A stretch of 64,000 bases of DNA from an uncultured Bacteroidota bacterium (GCA_913055825.1 CAJXKB010000002.1:33535-97534), one strand, 5' to 3'; shown: positions 36,335 through 46,660, counted from the stretch's first letter. Notes: a model not told the origin generated them from the letters alone. A program made the numbers and translations.

Positions 36335-37804
36335 ATGGCAAAAGAACTTACAAGCAGAAGTGAAAATTATTCGCAATGGTATAACGATTTGGTGGTAAAA
36401 GCCGACCTCGCTGAAAACTCGGCTGTGAGGGGCTCTATGGTTATAAAGCCTTATGGCTATGCTATTTGGGAAAAAATGCAAAGAATTTTAGACGATAAAT
36501 TTAAGGAAACTGGTCACGAAAATGCCTATTTCCCACTTTTTATCCCAAAGTCATTTTTTAGCAAAGAAGCCGACCATGTTGAAGGTTTTGCCAAAGAGTG
36601 TGCTGTGGTTACGCATTATCGTTTAAAAAATGATGAAAAGGGAGGTGTTGTGGTTGACCCCGAAGCCAAACTGGAAGAAGAACTGATTGTTCGTCCCACT
36701 TCCGAAACAATTATTTGGGATACCTATCGTAAGTGGGTGCAATCGTATCGCGACCTACCCCTGCTAATTAACCAGTGGGCTAACGTGGTGCGTTGGGAAA
36801 TGCGGACCCGTTTGTTTTTACGGACTTCAGAATTTTTATGGCAGGAAGGGCATACTGCCCATGCCAGCCGTAAGGAGGCTGTTGAAGAAGCCGAGACCAT
36901 TTTGAAACTCTATGCCGATTTTGCTGAAAATTATATGGGGATGCCTGTGTTGCAAGGGGTAAAATCGGCCAGTGAACGTTTTGCCGGGGCAATAGAAACG
37001 TACTGCATCGAAGCTATGATGCAGGATGGTAAGGCTTTACAGGCCGGAACTTCCCATTTCCTGGGTCAGAATTTTGCCAAAGCTTTTGATGTAAAATATC
37101 TTACCAAAGAAAATAAACTGGAATACGTTTGGGCTACTTCCTGGGGCGTTTCAACGCGATTGATCGGTGCGCTTATCATGGCCCATTCTGATGATAACGG
37201 ATTGGTGTTACCCCCAAAATTAGCTCCAATCCAGGTGGTTATTGTGCCGATTTACCGCAAAGATGAACAATTGGAAGCCATCACCGAAAAAGCCGATGAA
37301 ATCACGAAAGCATTGCGTGCCAAAGGTATTTCGGTGAAATACGACAAACGTGATACCCATAAACCCGGTTTTAAATTTGCCGAATGGGAGATGAAAGGTG
37401 TCCCGGTGCGCTTGGCTATCGGTCCCCGCGATTTGGAAAACGGAACCGTTGAAGTTGCCCGTCGTGATACGCTGGAAAAAGATACCCTGCGCATGGAAAA
37501 CCTGGATGAGAAAATCGAAAACCTGCTCGAAAAAATACAAGATAACATTTTCCAAAAAGCATTGAGTTTCAGAGAATCACATACTTATAAGGTGGATTCA
37601 TGGGATGAGTTTAAAGAAAAAATAGAAGCAGGCGGGTTTGTGTGGGCACATTGGGACGGCACAGCCAAAACCGAACAAAAAATTAAAGAAGAAACCAAAG
37701 CCACTATTCGTTTGATCCCTACTGACGGGGAAAAAGAAAGTGGCAAGTGCGTTTACAGCGGCAACCCTTCCGAAAGGCGTGTGGCGTTTGCCAAATCGTA
37801 TTAA
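36335..37804 (+). CDS. proS: Prolyl-tRNA synthetase (archaeal/eukaryotic-like type)
   Basis: A 489-residue class II aminoacyl-tRNA synthetase. Motif 1 is [19 protein letters not shown]. Motif 2 is [34 protein letters not shown]. Motif 3 is [18 protein letters not shown]. The absence of the INS editing domain and the C-terminal zinc-domain-like extension identify the short type-3 ProRS found in Bacteroidota. It charges tRNA-Pro in the cytoplasm. The 3' end is 4 bp from the convergent sucB gene, so there is no room for a separate terminator between them. Confidence 0.96.
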   Translation: MAKELTSRSENYSQWYNDLVVKADLAENSAVRGSMVIKPYGYAIWEKMQRILDDKFKETGHENAYFPLFIPKSFFSKEADHVEGFAKECAVVTHYRLKNDEKGGVVVDPEAKLEEELIVRPTSETIIWDTYRKWVQSYRDLPLLINQWANVVRWEMRTRLFLRTSEFLWQEGHTAHASRKEAVEEAETILKLYADFAENYMGMPVLQGVKSASERFAGAIETYCIEAMMQDGKALQAGTSHFLGQNFAKAFDVKYLTKENKLEYVWATSWGVSTRLIGALIMAHSDDNGLVLPPKLAPIQVVIVPIYRKDEQLEAITEKADEITKALRAKGISVKYDKRDTHKPGFKFAEWEMKGVPVRLAIGPRDLENGTVEVARRDTLEKDTLRMENLDEKIENLLEKIQDNIFQKALSFRESHTYKVDSWDEFKEKIEAGGFVWAHWDGTAKTEQKIKEETKATIRLIPTDGEKESGKCVYSGNPSERRVAFAKSY

Positions 37805-37808
37805 AAGT

Positions 37809-39089
37809 TTATAGTCCCAGCAAGGCTTCCACGGGGTCTTTGGCACCGAAAAGCATTCGTTCGGGTTGTTCGAGCATCTCTTTTACTTTAACCAAAAAGC
37901 TGACTGATTCACGACCGTCAATTACGCGGTGGTCGTAACTCAAAGCAATGTACATCATGGGATGTATCTCCACCTTTCCATTGACGGCAACGGGCCGTTC
38001 AACAATATTGTGCATTCCCAAAATGGCCGATTGTGGTGGGTTGATGATGGGCGTTGACAGCATGGAACCGAACACGCCGCCGTTGGTGATAGTAAATGTG
38101 CCACCCTGCATATCGTCAAGTGTGATTTTATTTTCGCGGGCTTTAACAGCCAGTTCTTTGATGGCTTTCTCTATTTCCGCCAGGCTCATTCTCTCTGCAT
38201 TTCTGATTACCGGCACAACGAGCCCTTTGGGGGCACTAACGGCAATACTTATATCTACATAATCAAAATGAACAATTTCGTCACCGTTGATTTGGGCATT
38301 AACCTGCGGAAAGTACAGGAGGGCTTCGGTAACCGCTTTGGTAAAAAACGACATAAAACCCAGTCCGACACCATATTTTTCCTTAAAAAGCTCTTTGTAT
38401 TTTGTACGGATAGCCATGATGGACGACATATTCACCTCGTTGAAGGTGGTGAGCATGGCCGTTTCATTTTTAACCGAAACCAGCCGTTGGGCCAGCTTTT
38501 TACGGAGCATACTCATTTTTTTTGATGTGCTGTTCCTGCTGCCGGGCCATCCGTTACTTTCAGGTAACACGGAATCTGTGACAGGTAACTGCCCCTTATT
38601 TTCGAGATAAAATTCTATATCCTTTTTCCCAATGCGGAAACTTTTGAAAAAATTGATTAGTTCGCTTTCCGGTATCTGGTTTTGTTTCATCATTTCTCTT
38701 GCCAAAGGCGAAAGGTTCAGGGCTGTGGCTGTTGCCGTTTTTTCTTCTTGCTGTATAACAGGTTTTCCTGCTTTTGGCACCGTCTTTTTGTTTTCCTGCT
38801 GTGGCTTTTCCTGAATTTGGTGTTCCTCTTTTTTCTCCATTGGTTTCCCTGCACTTTCGGTGTCGATGGTGGCTACAACCGAACCCACGGCAAGGGTGTC
38901 GCCTTCGGCAGCAAGTAGTTTTATTTTTCCGTCAGATTCGGCAGCTACGCTCAGGGTGGCTTTATCGGAATCAATTTCTACCACATCCTGGTCTTTTTCA
39001 ACCTGTTGCCCGTCTTCAACTAACCAGGCTGCCAGTTGCACTTCGCTAATGGATTCGCCCGGACTTGGAACTTTTATTTCAATGATCAT
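37809..39089 (-). CDS. sucB: 2-oxoglutarate dehydrogenase E2 component (dihydrolipoamide succinyltransferase)
   Basis: A 426-residue E2 protein. The lipoyl domain has the modified lysine at residue 43 ([13 protein letters not shown]). A Gln/Lys/Pro-rich linker follows, then the peripheral subunit-binding domain ([22 protein letters not shown]) and the catalytic domain ending with the DHRxxDG motif, His387 and Asp391 ([14 protein letters not shown]). The enzyme transfers succinyl groups in the TCA cycle. It starts 10 bp after the sucA stop, so the two form an operon; the E3 gene (lpd) is not in the window. Confidence 0.95.
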   Translation of the reverse strand: MIIEIKVPSPGESISEVQLAAWLVEDGQQVEKDQDVVEIDSDKATLSVAAESDGKIKLLAAEGDTLAVGSVVATIDTESAGKPMEKKEEHQIQEKPQQENKKTVPKAGKPVIQQEEKTATATALNLSPLAREMMKQNQIPESELINFFKSFRIGKKDIEFYLENKGQLPVTDSVLPESNGWPGSRNSTSKKMSMLRKKLAQRLVSVKNETAMLTTFNEVNMSSIMAIRTKYKELFKEKYGVGLGFMSFFTKAVTEALLYFPQVNAQINGDEIVHFDYVDISIAVSAPKGLVVPVIRNAERMSLAEIEKAIKELAVKARENKITLDDMQGGTFTITNGGVFGSMLSTPIINPPQSAILGMHNIVERPVAVNGKVEIHPMMYIALSYDHRVIDGRESVSFLVKVKEMLEQPERMLFGAKDPVEALLGL

Positions 39090-39099
39090 AATTTTTATC

Positions 39100-41958
39100 T
39101 TATTTGAGCGGTTTTATTCCCGTGTGAAATTTACTGTCAATATGATCCACATTTAAATCGGTTAATTCTTTCTCGAATGATTTCCATCGGTTGCCAATGC
39201 ATACCATATCACATTCAAAACCCACGAACGGACAATCACACTCAAGAAAAACTTTGTCGATTATTTTTTGTTGGCGTATAACATGAAATTTTGGAGAACC
39301 TGTCGCCGGACTTCCACTTGCCGGCCTCCCGATAAATTTAAGTTTAAATTCTTTAACAAATTGTTTTTGGATGAATTCCCACGCTCCCATGTTGGCCGGT
39401 TCTTCCTGTGCCCACACGTAATCTTTGGCGTTAGTGTATTTTTCGTGAATGAGTATGGTGAGTTGTTCTTTCGGGAAGGGATACAATTGTTCAATGCGAA
39501 TGAGGGCTACTGATTTGTTGTTGAGTTTTTCTTTTTCGGCAAGTAAGTCGTAATACAATTTTCCGGTGCAAAGTACCAGCCGGGTAATTTTTTCGGGATT
39601 TGCACTTTCATCGTCTATAATTTCCTGAAACCCCTGTTTTGTAAATGCTTCAATTGGGGAAATTACTTTAGGATGCCGCAGCAGGCTTTTTGGTGTAAAA
39701 ACCACTAACGGTTTTCTGAAATCGCGTTTTAGCTGTCTGCGAATGAGGTGAAAGAAATTTGCAGGTGTGGTGCAATTGGCAATTTGCATGTTGTTTTCGG
39801 CAGCTAAAATCAAAAACCGTTCAAAACGGGCGCTGGAATGCTCGGGACCCTGGCCTTCATAACCGTGTGGCAAAAGTATAACCAATCCGTTCATCACGTT
39901 CCACTTACCTTCGGCACTGCTGATAAACTGATCGAAAATGACCTGTGCCGTGTTGGCAAAATCGCCAAACTGTGCTTCCCAAATGGTGAGGGCATGCGGA
40001 CTGCTTAAGGCATATCCATATTCAAAGCCCAACACCCCATATTCCGATAGGGAAGAGTTGTAAATTTGAAATTCGGCCTGCTTTGCGCTGATGTGGTTTA
40101 GCGGGATGTATTTTTCTTCAGAATCTTCCAGCCGCAGCACGGCATGGCGATGCGAAAAAGTGCCCCTTTCCACATCCTGCCCGCTCATGCGCACCGGAAT
40201 TTGTTCTTCAACCAGACTGCCGTAAGCCAGCAACTCGCCCATAGCCCAATCGAGTATTCCTTTTTCGAAAACCATCTCTTTTCTTTGCTTTTGAAGCCGG
40301 ATGGTTTTGCGGTAAAATTTCTTGTTTTCAGGAAGCCGGGTGATCTTCTCAGCTATTTTTTCCAATGTTTTTTTAGTGATGGAAGTGTCAGGCGAATGGG
40401 CAAAATCGTCCATGCCGGCCTTGCGGATACCTTTCCATGTATCGGACAGAAAGCTGTCTATATTGGCTTTTGCGTGCGTTTTTGATTTTTCGTAATTACT
40501 TTCAAGGATTTCCAGAAAATGCTGTTCGTCTTTTTTACATTGCTCTTGGTTTATGATGCCTTCGGATAGTAATTTTTCTTTATAAATCACATAAGGATCG
40601 GGATGTTTTTCGATGGCTTTATAAAGCAAAGGCTGTGTAAACCGGGGCTCGTCACCTTCGTTATGGCCGTAACGGCGGTAACATAAAATATCAATAAAAA
40701 TATCTTTATGGAAGCGATTTCTAAATTCCATCGCCAGCTGAATGGTAAAAACCATGGCTTCGGCATCATCCCCATTTACATGGAAAACCGGCGACAATGT
40801 GGTTTTTGCCACATCGGTGCAATAGGTGCTGCTGCGGGCATCGAGATAATCGGTGGTAAAACCAATTTGGTTATTAACCACAAGATGAATGGTTCCGCCC
40901 GTTGTATATCCTTTTAAATCAGACATTTGTAACACTTCATATACCACGCCCTGCCCGGCAATAGAAGCGTCGCCGTGAATCAGAATGGGTGCCAGCGTAT
41001 TAATATCTGTGTTGGGATTTTGATCGGTTTTGGCCCTTGTAATGCCTTCCACTACCGGGTCAACAGCTTCGAGATGGGAAGGGTTGGGCGAAAGTGTAAA
41101 TTTCACCTTTTTGCCTGTGCTGGTTTTGCGTTCAATGGTATATCCAAGATGATATTTTACATCACCCAACAAACTCTCATCGTCATATTCAACACCTTCA
41201 AATTCCGAAAAAACATCTTCAAAAGGTTTCCGGAGAATATTGACCAGCACGTTCAACCGGCCCCTGTGCGACATGCCGATAATAAATTCTTTAATGCCCA
41301 GTTCAGAGCCTTTTTCCATGATGGCATCCAATGCCGGTATCAGCCCCTCGGCACCTTCGAGAGAAAATCGCTTTTGACCGGGGAATTTTTTCTGCAGGAA
41401 ACGTTCAAAGAAAACCCCCCTCCTGAGCTTTTTCAGGATGTAATTTTTTTCATCAACAGTGTAATGCGGTTGATTACGGGTTTTTTCAAAATAGGTTTTC
41501 AACCAGTTTACCATTTCAACATCGCGGATAAACAGATATTCAACGCCAATGGAATGGCAATAAGTTTCCTCCAAAAAGGCAATGATATCCCTTAATTTGG
41601 CGGGGCCTAAACCAATTTCGTTGCCGGCCTGAAAAGTACGTTCCAGATCAGCAGGTTTTAAACCGTAATTTTCAATTGCTAAAGAGGGTGTGTAAGTGCG
41701 CCTTTTCCTTACCGGATTGGTTTTGGTAAACAAATGGCCGCGCCGCCGGTAGTCATTGATTAAATTGATGATCTTAAATTCATCCGAAGTAGTCAGGTTA
41801 CTATCCGCTTTTTGAGGATAAGCCTGCACGGCAAAGTCAAATCCCTGAAAAAAACTTCTCCACCCTTTCTCTACATTTTCGGGGTTTTCTTTAAACTGAC
41901 GATATAAATCATCAATAACTTCGGGATCAGTATTATTTATAAAATTGTAGTGGTCCAT
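39100..41958 (-). CDS. sucA: 2-oxoglutarate dehydrogenase E1 component
   Basis: A 952-residue thiamine-diphosphate enzyme. The N-terminal start [21 protein letters not shown] is the E1o lead segment. The ThDP region has [35 protein letters not shown] and [22 protein letters not shown]. The C-terminal transketolase-like half has [23 protein letters not shown]. It decarboxylates 2-oxoglutarate and passes the succinyl group to SucB. Length and motif order are normal. It is the first gene of the sucA-sucB pair. Confidence 0.96.
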   Translation of the reverse strand: MDHYNFINNTDPEVIDDLYRQFKENPENVEKGWRSFFQGFDFAVQAYPQKADSNLTTSDEFKIINLINDYRRRGHLFTKTNPVRKRRTYTPSLAIENYGLKPADLERTFQAGNEIGLGPAKLRDIIAFLEETYCHSIGVEYLFIRDVEMVNWLKTYFEKTRNQPHYTVDEKNYILKKLRRGVFFERFLQKKFPGQKRFSLEGAEGLIPALDAIMEKGSELGIKEFIIGMSHRGRLNVLVNILRKPFEDVFSEFEGVEYDDESLLGDVKYHLGYTIERKTSTGKKVKFTLSPNPSHLEAVDPVVEGITRAKTDQNPNTDINTLAPILIHGDASIAGQGVVYEVLQMSDLKGYTTGGTIHLVVNNQIGFTTDYLDARSSTYCTDVAKTTLSPVFHVNGDDAEAMVFTIQLAMEFRNRFHKDIFIDILCYRRYGHNEGDEPRFTQPLLYKAIEKHPDPYVIYKEKLLSEGIINQEQCKKDEQHFLEILESNYEKSKTHAKANIDSFLSDTWKGIRKAGMDDFAHSPDTSITKKTLEKIAEKITRLPENKKFYRKTIRLQKQRKEMVFEKGILDWAMGELLAYGSLVEEQIPVRMSGQDVERGTFSHRHAVLRLEDSEEKYIPLNHISAKQAEFQIYNSSLSEYGVLGFEYGYALSSPHALTIWEAQFGDFANTAQVIFDQFISSAEGKWNVMNGLVILLPHGYEGQGPEHSSARFERFLILAAENNMQIANCTTPANFFHLIRRQLKRDFRKPLVVFTPKSLLRHPKVISPIEAFTKQGFQEIIDDESANPEKITRLVLCTGKLYYDLLAEKEKLNNKSVALIRIEQLYPFPKEQLTILIHEKYTNAKDYVWAQEEPANMGAWEFIQKQFVKEFKLKFIGRPASGSPATGSPKFHVIRQQKIIDKVFLECDCPFVGFECDMVCIGNRWKSFEKELTDLNVDHIDSKFHTGIKPLK

Positions 41959-41983
41959 TTGAATGCTTAATATAAGGAGAGAA

Positions 41984-41991
41984 CAAAAGTA
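41984..41991 (-). promoter_or_regulatory. Bacteroidota -7 box (TACTTTTG) for sucA
   Basis: CAAAAGTA on the plus strand gives TACTTTTG on the coding strand, 26 bp before the sucA start. No -33 TTTG is seen at the standard distance. Confidence 0.5.
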
Positions 41992-42042
41992 AAAAATAAA
42001 TTACATTATTTAGAATTTCTTTAAATTAAGAATATTTCTTAC

Positions 42043-42050
42043 TAATTTTG
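42043..42050 (+). promoter_or_regulatory. Bacteroidota -7 box (TAATTTTG) for the small membrane protein gene
   Basis: TAATTTTG fits TAnnTTTG and ends 16 bp before ATG 42066. Confidence 0.4.
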
Positions 42051-42065
42051 CGCCAAAATATTTTT

Positions 42066-42347
42066 ATGCAGGAATACATTAATTTGGGAATTGTAAGTGT
42101 GCTGGTGTTTGTTTTTAATATACCTTGGGGATATTGGCGCGGATCGGTGAAGAAGTTTTCGTGGCAGTGGTTTCTTGCGGTTCATTTGCCCATTCCTTTT
42201 GTGGTTTTTCTCCGTTATCATTTTCATTTAGGTTTTCAATTGTATACTTATCCCTTCTTGGTGGCTGCCTTTTTTGGCGGGCAATACGTGGGTGCCCGAT
42301 ATTATAAGAAAAGGAAAAAAGCGAAGGAAACGGCACTTTCGGAATAG
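42066..42347 (+). CDS. Small membrane protein, function unknown
   Basis: A 93-residue protein starting at ATG 42066 (a TTG 18 bp upstream is in frame but less likely, since it would lie within the -7 box). It has two or three hydrophobic segments: residues about 5-20 (NLGIVSVLVFVFNIPWGYW), 33-50 (FLAVHLPIPFVVFLRY) and 58-76 (YPFLVAAFFGGQYVGARYY), followed by a basic tail KKRKKAKETALSE. The pattern fits conserved small membrane proteins of Bacteroidota but no functional family is recognised. A -7 box just upstream supports expression. Confidence 0.6.
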   Translation: MQEYINLGIVSVLVFVFNIPWGYWRGSVKKFSWQWFLAVHLPIPFVVFLRYHFHLGFQLYTYPFLVAAFFGGQYVGARYYKKRKKAKETALSE

Positions 42348-42480
42348 GGCCGGAATATGAGAACAAGGTTTTATCTTTAAAAATATCAATAGGATAAGCC
42401 ATCGACTAAAAAAACGATTTTCTACGGGTTGTTTAGATTGCTATGTTAGTTTCCTTTTTTAATTCTTTAACTTATTACAC

Positions 42481-42512
42481 TTGAAAACAGGAGCTGTTTC
42501 TTGTTACTTTTG
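42481..42512 (+). promoter_or_regulatory. Bacteroidota promoter (-33 TTG, -7 TACTTTTG) for the exported nuclease-like gene
   Basis: TTG at 42481-42483 and TACTTTTG at 42505-42512 are separated by 21 bp. The box ends 14 bp before the ATG at 42527. Confidence 0.6.
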
Positions 42513-42526
42513 TAAAAATTTGATCG

Positions 42527-43807
42527 ATGAAGAGATTTTTACTTTGGATTTTTGTGCTGGGCTTTTTATCGGCCAATGCCCAGGATACCTTGACAGTTTT
42601 GCAATATAATTTGTTAAATTATGGCAATTATACAAGCTATTGTACCGAAAACAATAATAATTACCTTAATAAAGACGGGTACATCAAAACCATTGTTGAA
42701 TATGTAAAGCCGGATATTTTTTCGGTAAACGAAATTTCAGTATCGCCTTCTATTCATCAACATATGCTAAATTATGCGTTGAATACCGATGGGGTTACGA
42801 AGTATTCAAAAGCTAATTTTATTCGGGTAAATACATATTCTGACCTTGGAAATATGCTTTATTACAATCATAATAAGCTTGGCTTAGCCGGACATGTTAT
42901 TGCCCAATCCTATATTCGTGATGTGGATGTGTATAAGCTGTATTATAAATCGTCTCGCCTGAGTAACGGCGACACCACTTTTTTATATTGCGTTGTGGCG
43001 CACCTGAAAGCCGGTTCCGGAACAGATAATGAAAATAAAAGGAATGTTATGGCAAAGAATACCATGGATTATATTGCCGGCCATAATCCTGATAATAATT
43101 ATTTACTCAGTGGCGATTTTAATTTGTATTCCGATAAGGAACCTGCTTTTCAGCAATTTATCGATTATAAAGTTGCGGCCATTCGCTTTAATGATCCGGC
43201 CAACGAAATAGGCGCCTGGCATAACAACCCTGACTTTAGTTTGTACCATACCCAAAGTACGCATACAAGTAGTGGTTGCGCTTCTTCCGGCGGTTTGGAT
43301 GACCGTTTCGATTTTATCATGATTTCTGATAACATAAAAAACGACAACAAAAAAATTGGATATCTATCCGGCAGTTTTCATGTGGTGGGGCAGGATGGCA
43401 AACATTTTAATCAATCGCTGACTTCTTCCCCTGCCAATACTACGGTGCCTTCGGATGTGCTGAATGCGCTTTATAATAATTCTGATCATCTTCCGGTTAC
43501 CCTGAAATTGATTGTGGACGAACCCGTTGGTATCCGGCAATTCACTCATTCGGCATTTGATGTCATTCAATTGGCCAGCCCGGTTGTCAACCAGCTTAAT
43601 TTACGGCTTGGTGTTAACAAAACCACAGTTGTTACTATTGAGATATACTCACTTTTGGGACAGCGGATGATGATGAAAAAGCAACTACTGCAAAGTGGTC
43701 ATAACCGTATTGAAATGAATGTTTCTTCCTTACCAAAAGGAATGTATATTGTCCGCTTTACGGATGGCGACGGCCGGTCGCAGAGTAGGAAAATGATTAA
43801 GAGGTAA
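42527..43807 (+). CDS. Endonuclease/exonuclease/phosphatase-family protein with T9SS sorting domain
   Basis: A 426-residue exported protein. It has a signal peptide (about residues 1-18, ending SANAQ), then an EEP-fold domain (about 20-335): TVLQYNLLNYGN, DIFSVNEIS with the metal-binding Glu replacement region, VVAHLKAGSG, LLSGDFNLYSD and the closing SDHLPVTLKL. The last 85 residues are a type A T9SS sorting domain (TIEIYSLLGQRMMMKK, SSLPKGMYIVRFTDG, KMIKR). EEP enzymes hydrolyse phosphodiester bonds in nucleic acids or lipids, and the natural substrate here is unknown. T9SS targeting implies release or attachment at the cell surface, compatible with nutrient nuclease or phosphodiesterase roles. 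Confidence 0.87.
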   Translation: MKRFLLWIFVLGFLSANAQDTLTVLQYNLLNYGNYTSYCTENNNNYLNKDGYIKTIVEYVKPDIFSVNEISVSPSIHQHMLNYALNTDGVTKYSKANFIRVNTYSDLGNMLYYNHNKLGLAGHVIAQSYIRDVDVYKLYYKSSRLSNGDTTFLYCVVAHLKAGSGTDNENKRNVMAKNTMDYIAGHNPDNNYLLSGDFNLYSDKEPAFQQFIDYKVAAIRFNDPANEIGAWHNNPDFSLYHTQSTHTSSGCASSGGLDDRFDFIMISDNIKNDNKKIGYLSGSFHVVGQDGKHFNQSLTSSPANTTVPSDVLNALYNNSDHLPVTLKLIVDEPVGIRQFTHSAFDVIQLASPVVNQLNLRLGVNKTTVVTIEIYSLLGQRMMMKKQLLQSGHNRIEMNVSSLPKGMYIVRFTDGDGRSQSRKMIKR

Positions 43808-43816
43808 CCGGAAAAT

Positions 43817-43997
43817 AGTGCCTAAAGTTTTTCTCCTTTCAGGTCGATCAAGACCTGAAAGGTGGAGTAATTGGATGATATTGTTAATCACGTAATTACA
43901 ATGGAGAATCTACTTTCCCGACCTTTCAAGTCCTGATCGACTTGAAAGGTCATTCTGTAAACCCTCCCGTAAGGTTAAACAAAAGTGCCTAAAGTTT
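43817..43997. repeat. 14-bp direct repeat bracketing an A/B palindrome pair
   Basis: AGTGCCTAAAGTTT occurs at 43817-43830 and again at 43984-43997. Between them lie the A and B palindromes of the family found at 49.8-51.3 kb. The repeats could be the ends of an inserted unit or part of a longer dispersed repeat. Confidence 0.6.
43833..43951. repeat. Palindrome pair of the A/B REP-like family, isolated copy
   Basis: Hairpin A: arm CCTTTCAGGTC at 43835-43845, a six-base loop, arm GACCTGAAAGG at 43852-43862. Hairpin B: arm GACCTTTCAAGTC at 43920-43932, a six-base loop, arm GACTTGAAAGGTC at 43939-43951. The arms are perfect. The same A and B sequences recur in the arrays around the RAYT gene at 50.3-50.9 kb. 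Either hairpin could also slow transcription after the preceding gene. Confidence 0.85.
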
Positions 43998-44003
43998 GAA
44001 GTT

Positions 44004-44045
44004 CCATTCACCATTCACCATTCACGATTCACCATTCACGATTCA
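44004..44045. repeat. Heptamer tandem repeat
   Basis: Six head-to-tail copies of CCATTCA or CGATTCA (44004-44045) lie just before the stop of the minus-strand EF-G-like gene. This is a low-complexity repeat with no evident function. Confidence 0.8.
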
Positions 44046-44051
44046 CCATCA

Positions 44052-46187
44052 TCAGTCCTCTTCTTCCTGTGATTCTTCGTATTCTTTTAAGAGTTTGTCC
44101 TGAACGTCAGAAGGAACTTGTTGATATTGGTCAAATTTTAGTGAGAAGGTTCCCCTCCCTGAAGTTATTGAACTTAATGAGGTGGCGTAACGGGCCATTT
44201 CGGCACCGGGGACTTTGGCCTTGATAATTTGGTTTTTACCTTTGCTGCCCATTCCCATGATAATGCCGCGACGGCCTTGTAAATCGGTCATTACCGCACC
44301 CATCATATCTTCGGGTACAATAATTTCTACGTCGTAAATCGGTTCCATAATTTTTGGATTTGCCGATTTAAATGCTGTGCTGAAAGCGTGGCGGCCTGCC
44401 AGTTTAAATGAAATTTCGTTTGAATCGACAGGGTGCATCTTACCGTCATAAACATACACAATAATATCACGGGCATACGAACCGGTCAACGGGCCTTCGG
44501 TCATGCGTTCCATAATTCCTTTTAAAATGGCCGGCATAAAACGGGCATCAATGGCACCCCCGACAATGCAGTTGTTAAAGATAAGTTTTCCGCCCCACGG
44601 CAAATCGTGAACATCTGTACCCCTAACCGGGAAATCGGTGGGTTTTTTATAGTCTTCCGTATAAGGCTGAATACGCAAATGTACTTCCCCAAACTGACCT
44701 GAACCACCCGACTGTTTTTTATGACGGTAGCTGGCATCGGCAATTTTGGTAATGGTTTCACGGTAAGGTACTTTAGGTGTGAAAATATCCACTTCAAGGC
44801 CGTTGGCCTTGGTGAGATACCATTTAACGGTATTAATGTGAAATTCACCCTGGCTTTTTATCAACAGTTGTTTTAATTCACGTGAATATTCAATTTCCAG
44901 ACTGGGATCGGTTTTGTGCATTTCGTTGAGCAAAGCCCCCAGTTTTTCATCATCAGCCGAATTTACCGCTTTAATACCAACGGTAAACAAAGCATCAGGA
45001 ATTGAGAAGGATTCGAAACCGGAGTCCGCATTTTTAGGATCCATCAGCGAATCGCCTGTCCGCACATCTTTTAGTTTAATGGTAGCTGCAATATCGCCGG
45101 CAAAAACGCTACTCACTTTTTCACGGTTTTTACCGTTGAGGCAAAACAGCTGGGTGATTCTTTCTTTATTCCCTGTGCGTGGATTCACCAAATCCATACC
45201 TTCCGTAATTTCACCGCCATATACTTTGAAAAAGGAAACTTCTCCGAGATGTTGCTCGATGGATGTTTTGAAAATAAATAAAGCGGCAGGATTATCTGTT
45301 TTACATCCAAATTCTTTACCATCAGTGGTTTTGCGGGCTGGCATATCGGTTGGCAGCGGGCACGATTTAGAAATAAAATCGAGAATTCGGCTTACGCCGA
45401 TACCATGTTTTGCCGCCGACACCATTACCGGAAAAATCGTACGTGTAATCAATCCCAAACGGAGGCCTTCGCGCATCTCTTCGATGGTAAGGGTGTCATT
45501 TTCGAAATATTTTTCCATAAGGGCTTCGTCACCTTCGGCTGCATTTTCAATTAACTTCAAATGAAGTGCTTCGGCTTTGTCGGCTTCAGCAGCAGGGATA
45601 TCACTAATTTCAGGTTCACCGCCACCATCTTTAAATTTTAGCTGTTTCATCAATACCAGGTCGATGATGGTATCAAAACCTTCGCCTGTATTTACAGGAT
45701 ACTGAACAACAGTAGCTTTATCACCAAAATAATCTTTTATAGAATTGAAGGCTGTTTCAAAATTGGCACCCTGATGATCCATTTGGTTTACTGCAAACAC
45801 CACCGGAGTTCCGGCTTTTTCGGTTTGACGCCAGGCAGTCTCCGTAGTAGCTTCTACCCCCGATTGTCCGTTAATCATCAACAATGCGGTATCGCAAACA
45901 TTGAGTGCAGCAATGGTTTCACCCACATAATCGGCAAAACCCGGTACATCGATAAGATTGATTTTTTTGTTGTCGTAAAGGGTATGTAAAAGCGAGGAGT
46001 GAACAGAGTGCTCTCTCTCAAGCTCGATGGGTTTGTAGTCGGAAACTGTGTTTTTATCTTCTATACTTCCGCGGCGGTTAATCATCTTTCCTTCCATCAA
46101 CATGGCTTCGGCCATGGTAGTTTTCCCTGATTTGGCACCTCCAACGAGTGCGATATTTTTAATCTCGCTTGTTTTGTAAACCTTCAT
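44052..46187 (-). CDS. Elongation factor G paralogue with degenerate GTPase switches (EF-G2-like)
   Basis: A 711-residue EF-G-like protein with all five domains by length. The P-loop is GGAKSGKTT (residues 16-24) and G4 is NQMD (134-137). The G3 motif reads DVPGFADY: Phe84 stands where translational GTPases have the catalytic His (DTPGH). Switch I, normally RGIT, reads EREHSVHSS. By contrast prfC in this window has DTPGHQDF. Bacteroides species carry such an EF-G paralogue, reported to support translocation without GTP hydrolysis and to matter in starvation and gut colonisation. This gene shows the same kind of substitutions, so a similar role is inferred. The canonical fusA is not in the window. 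A -7 box lies at 46306-46313. Confidence 0.88.
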   Translation of the reverse strand: MKVYKTSEIKNIALVGGAKSGKTTMAEAMLMEGKMINRRGSIEDKNTVSDYKPIELEREHSVHSSLLHTLYDNKKINLIDVPGFADYVGETIAALNVCDTALLMINGQSGVEATTETAWRQTEKAGTPVVFAVNQMDHQGANFETAFNSIKDYFGDKATVVQYPVNTGEGFDTIIDLVLMKQLKFKDGGGEPEISDIPAAEADKAEALHLKLIENAAEGDEALMEKYFENDTLTIEEMREGLRLGLITRTIFPVMVSAAKHGIGVSRILDFISKSCPLPTDMPARKTTDGKEFGCKTDNPAALFIFKTSIEQHLGEVSFFKVYGGEITEGMDLVNPRTGNKERITQLFCLNGKNREKVSSVFAGDIAATIKLKDVRTGDSLMDPKNADSGFESFSIPDALFTVGIKAVNSADDEKLGALLNEMHKTDPSLEIEYSRELKQLLIKSQGEFHINTVKWYLTKANGLEVDIFTPKVPYRETITKIADASYRHKKQSGGSGQFGEVHLRIQPYTEDYKKPTDFPVRGTDVHDLPWGGKLIFNNCIVGGAIDARFMPAILKGIMERMTEGPLTGSYARDIIVYVYDGKMHPVDSNEISFKLAGRHAFSTAFKSANPKIMEPIYDVEIIVPEDMMGAVMTDLQGRRGIIMGMGSKGKNQIIKAKVPGAEMARYATSLSSITSGRGTFSLKFDQYQQVPSDVQDKLLKEYEESQEEED

Positions 46188-46305
46188 GCTTTCTCTATTT
46201 ATTCGTTCATAAATCTTTTTTGAATCACATTTTATAAAAATCTTTATTACAGCTGTTTATGCTGTTTTAACAATAAAAATATTTCCCCTCAAAACTGAGA
46301 GGGGG

Positions 46306-46313
46306 CAAATGTA
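46306..46313 (-). promoter_or_regulatory. Bacteroidota -7 box (TACATTTG) for the EF-G-like gene
   Basis: CAAATGTA on the plus strand is TACATTTG on the coding strand. Its flanks (T-run before it, CCCCC and CTCAGTT after it) are nearly the same as those at the ompH-like gene. The leader would be about 110 nt. Confidence 0.5.
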
Positions 46314-46440
46314 AAAAAAATCAATGACTTAAGAAATGGTAGTTGCAATTTAGAGCGTTTCTTTTTGAGGGGACATAAAAACAATTTGCCCAATAGCTTT
46401 AGTGAGCTTCTAATAAAACCGTTACATCATCTTTTAATGT

Positions 46441-46471
46441 CCCATTTTGAGATTGTTATTCCGAAATCGGG
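46441..46471. repeat. Bulged hairpin, copy 1
   Basis: CCCATTTTG (46441-46449) pairs with CGAAATCGGG (46462-46471), leaving one C unpaired and one T-G wobble. It aligns with the hairpin at 46710-46740. Confidence 0.5.
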
Positions 46472-46628
46472 AGCATTTCCGGAGATGCCTTAATGAACGG
46501 TACATCTGTCTAATGCCCATTGCTATTGACTTTGTGCGGTTTTCCCGGAAAACGGTATAATAATTGTTTGTTATGAATTTGGAAATATACTATTTAAAAA
46601 TGCAATTAAAAATAAAAAAAGTCTTTAA

Positions 46629-46660
46629 TTTGTTAATTTTAAAATTATTATGTATATTTG
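46629..46660 (+). promoter_or_regulatory. Bacteroidota promoter (TTTG-N20-TATATTTG)
   Basis: TTTG at 46629-46632 and TATATTTG at 46653-46660 are 20 bp apart, the best match to the Bacteroidota consensus in the window. It drives the gene at 46885 with an unusually long leader. Confidence 0.75.

Noticed and set aside
44004..44045. Regulatory array of binding sites
   Set aside because: The CCATTCA heptamers are simple tandem repeats near the end of a gene on the other strand and not near a promoter.
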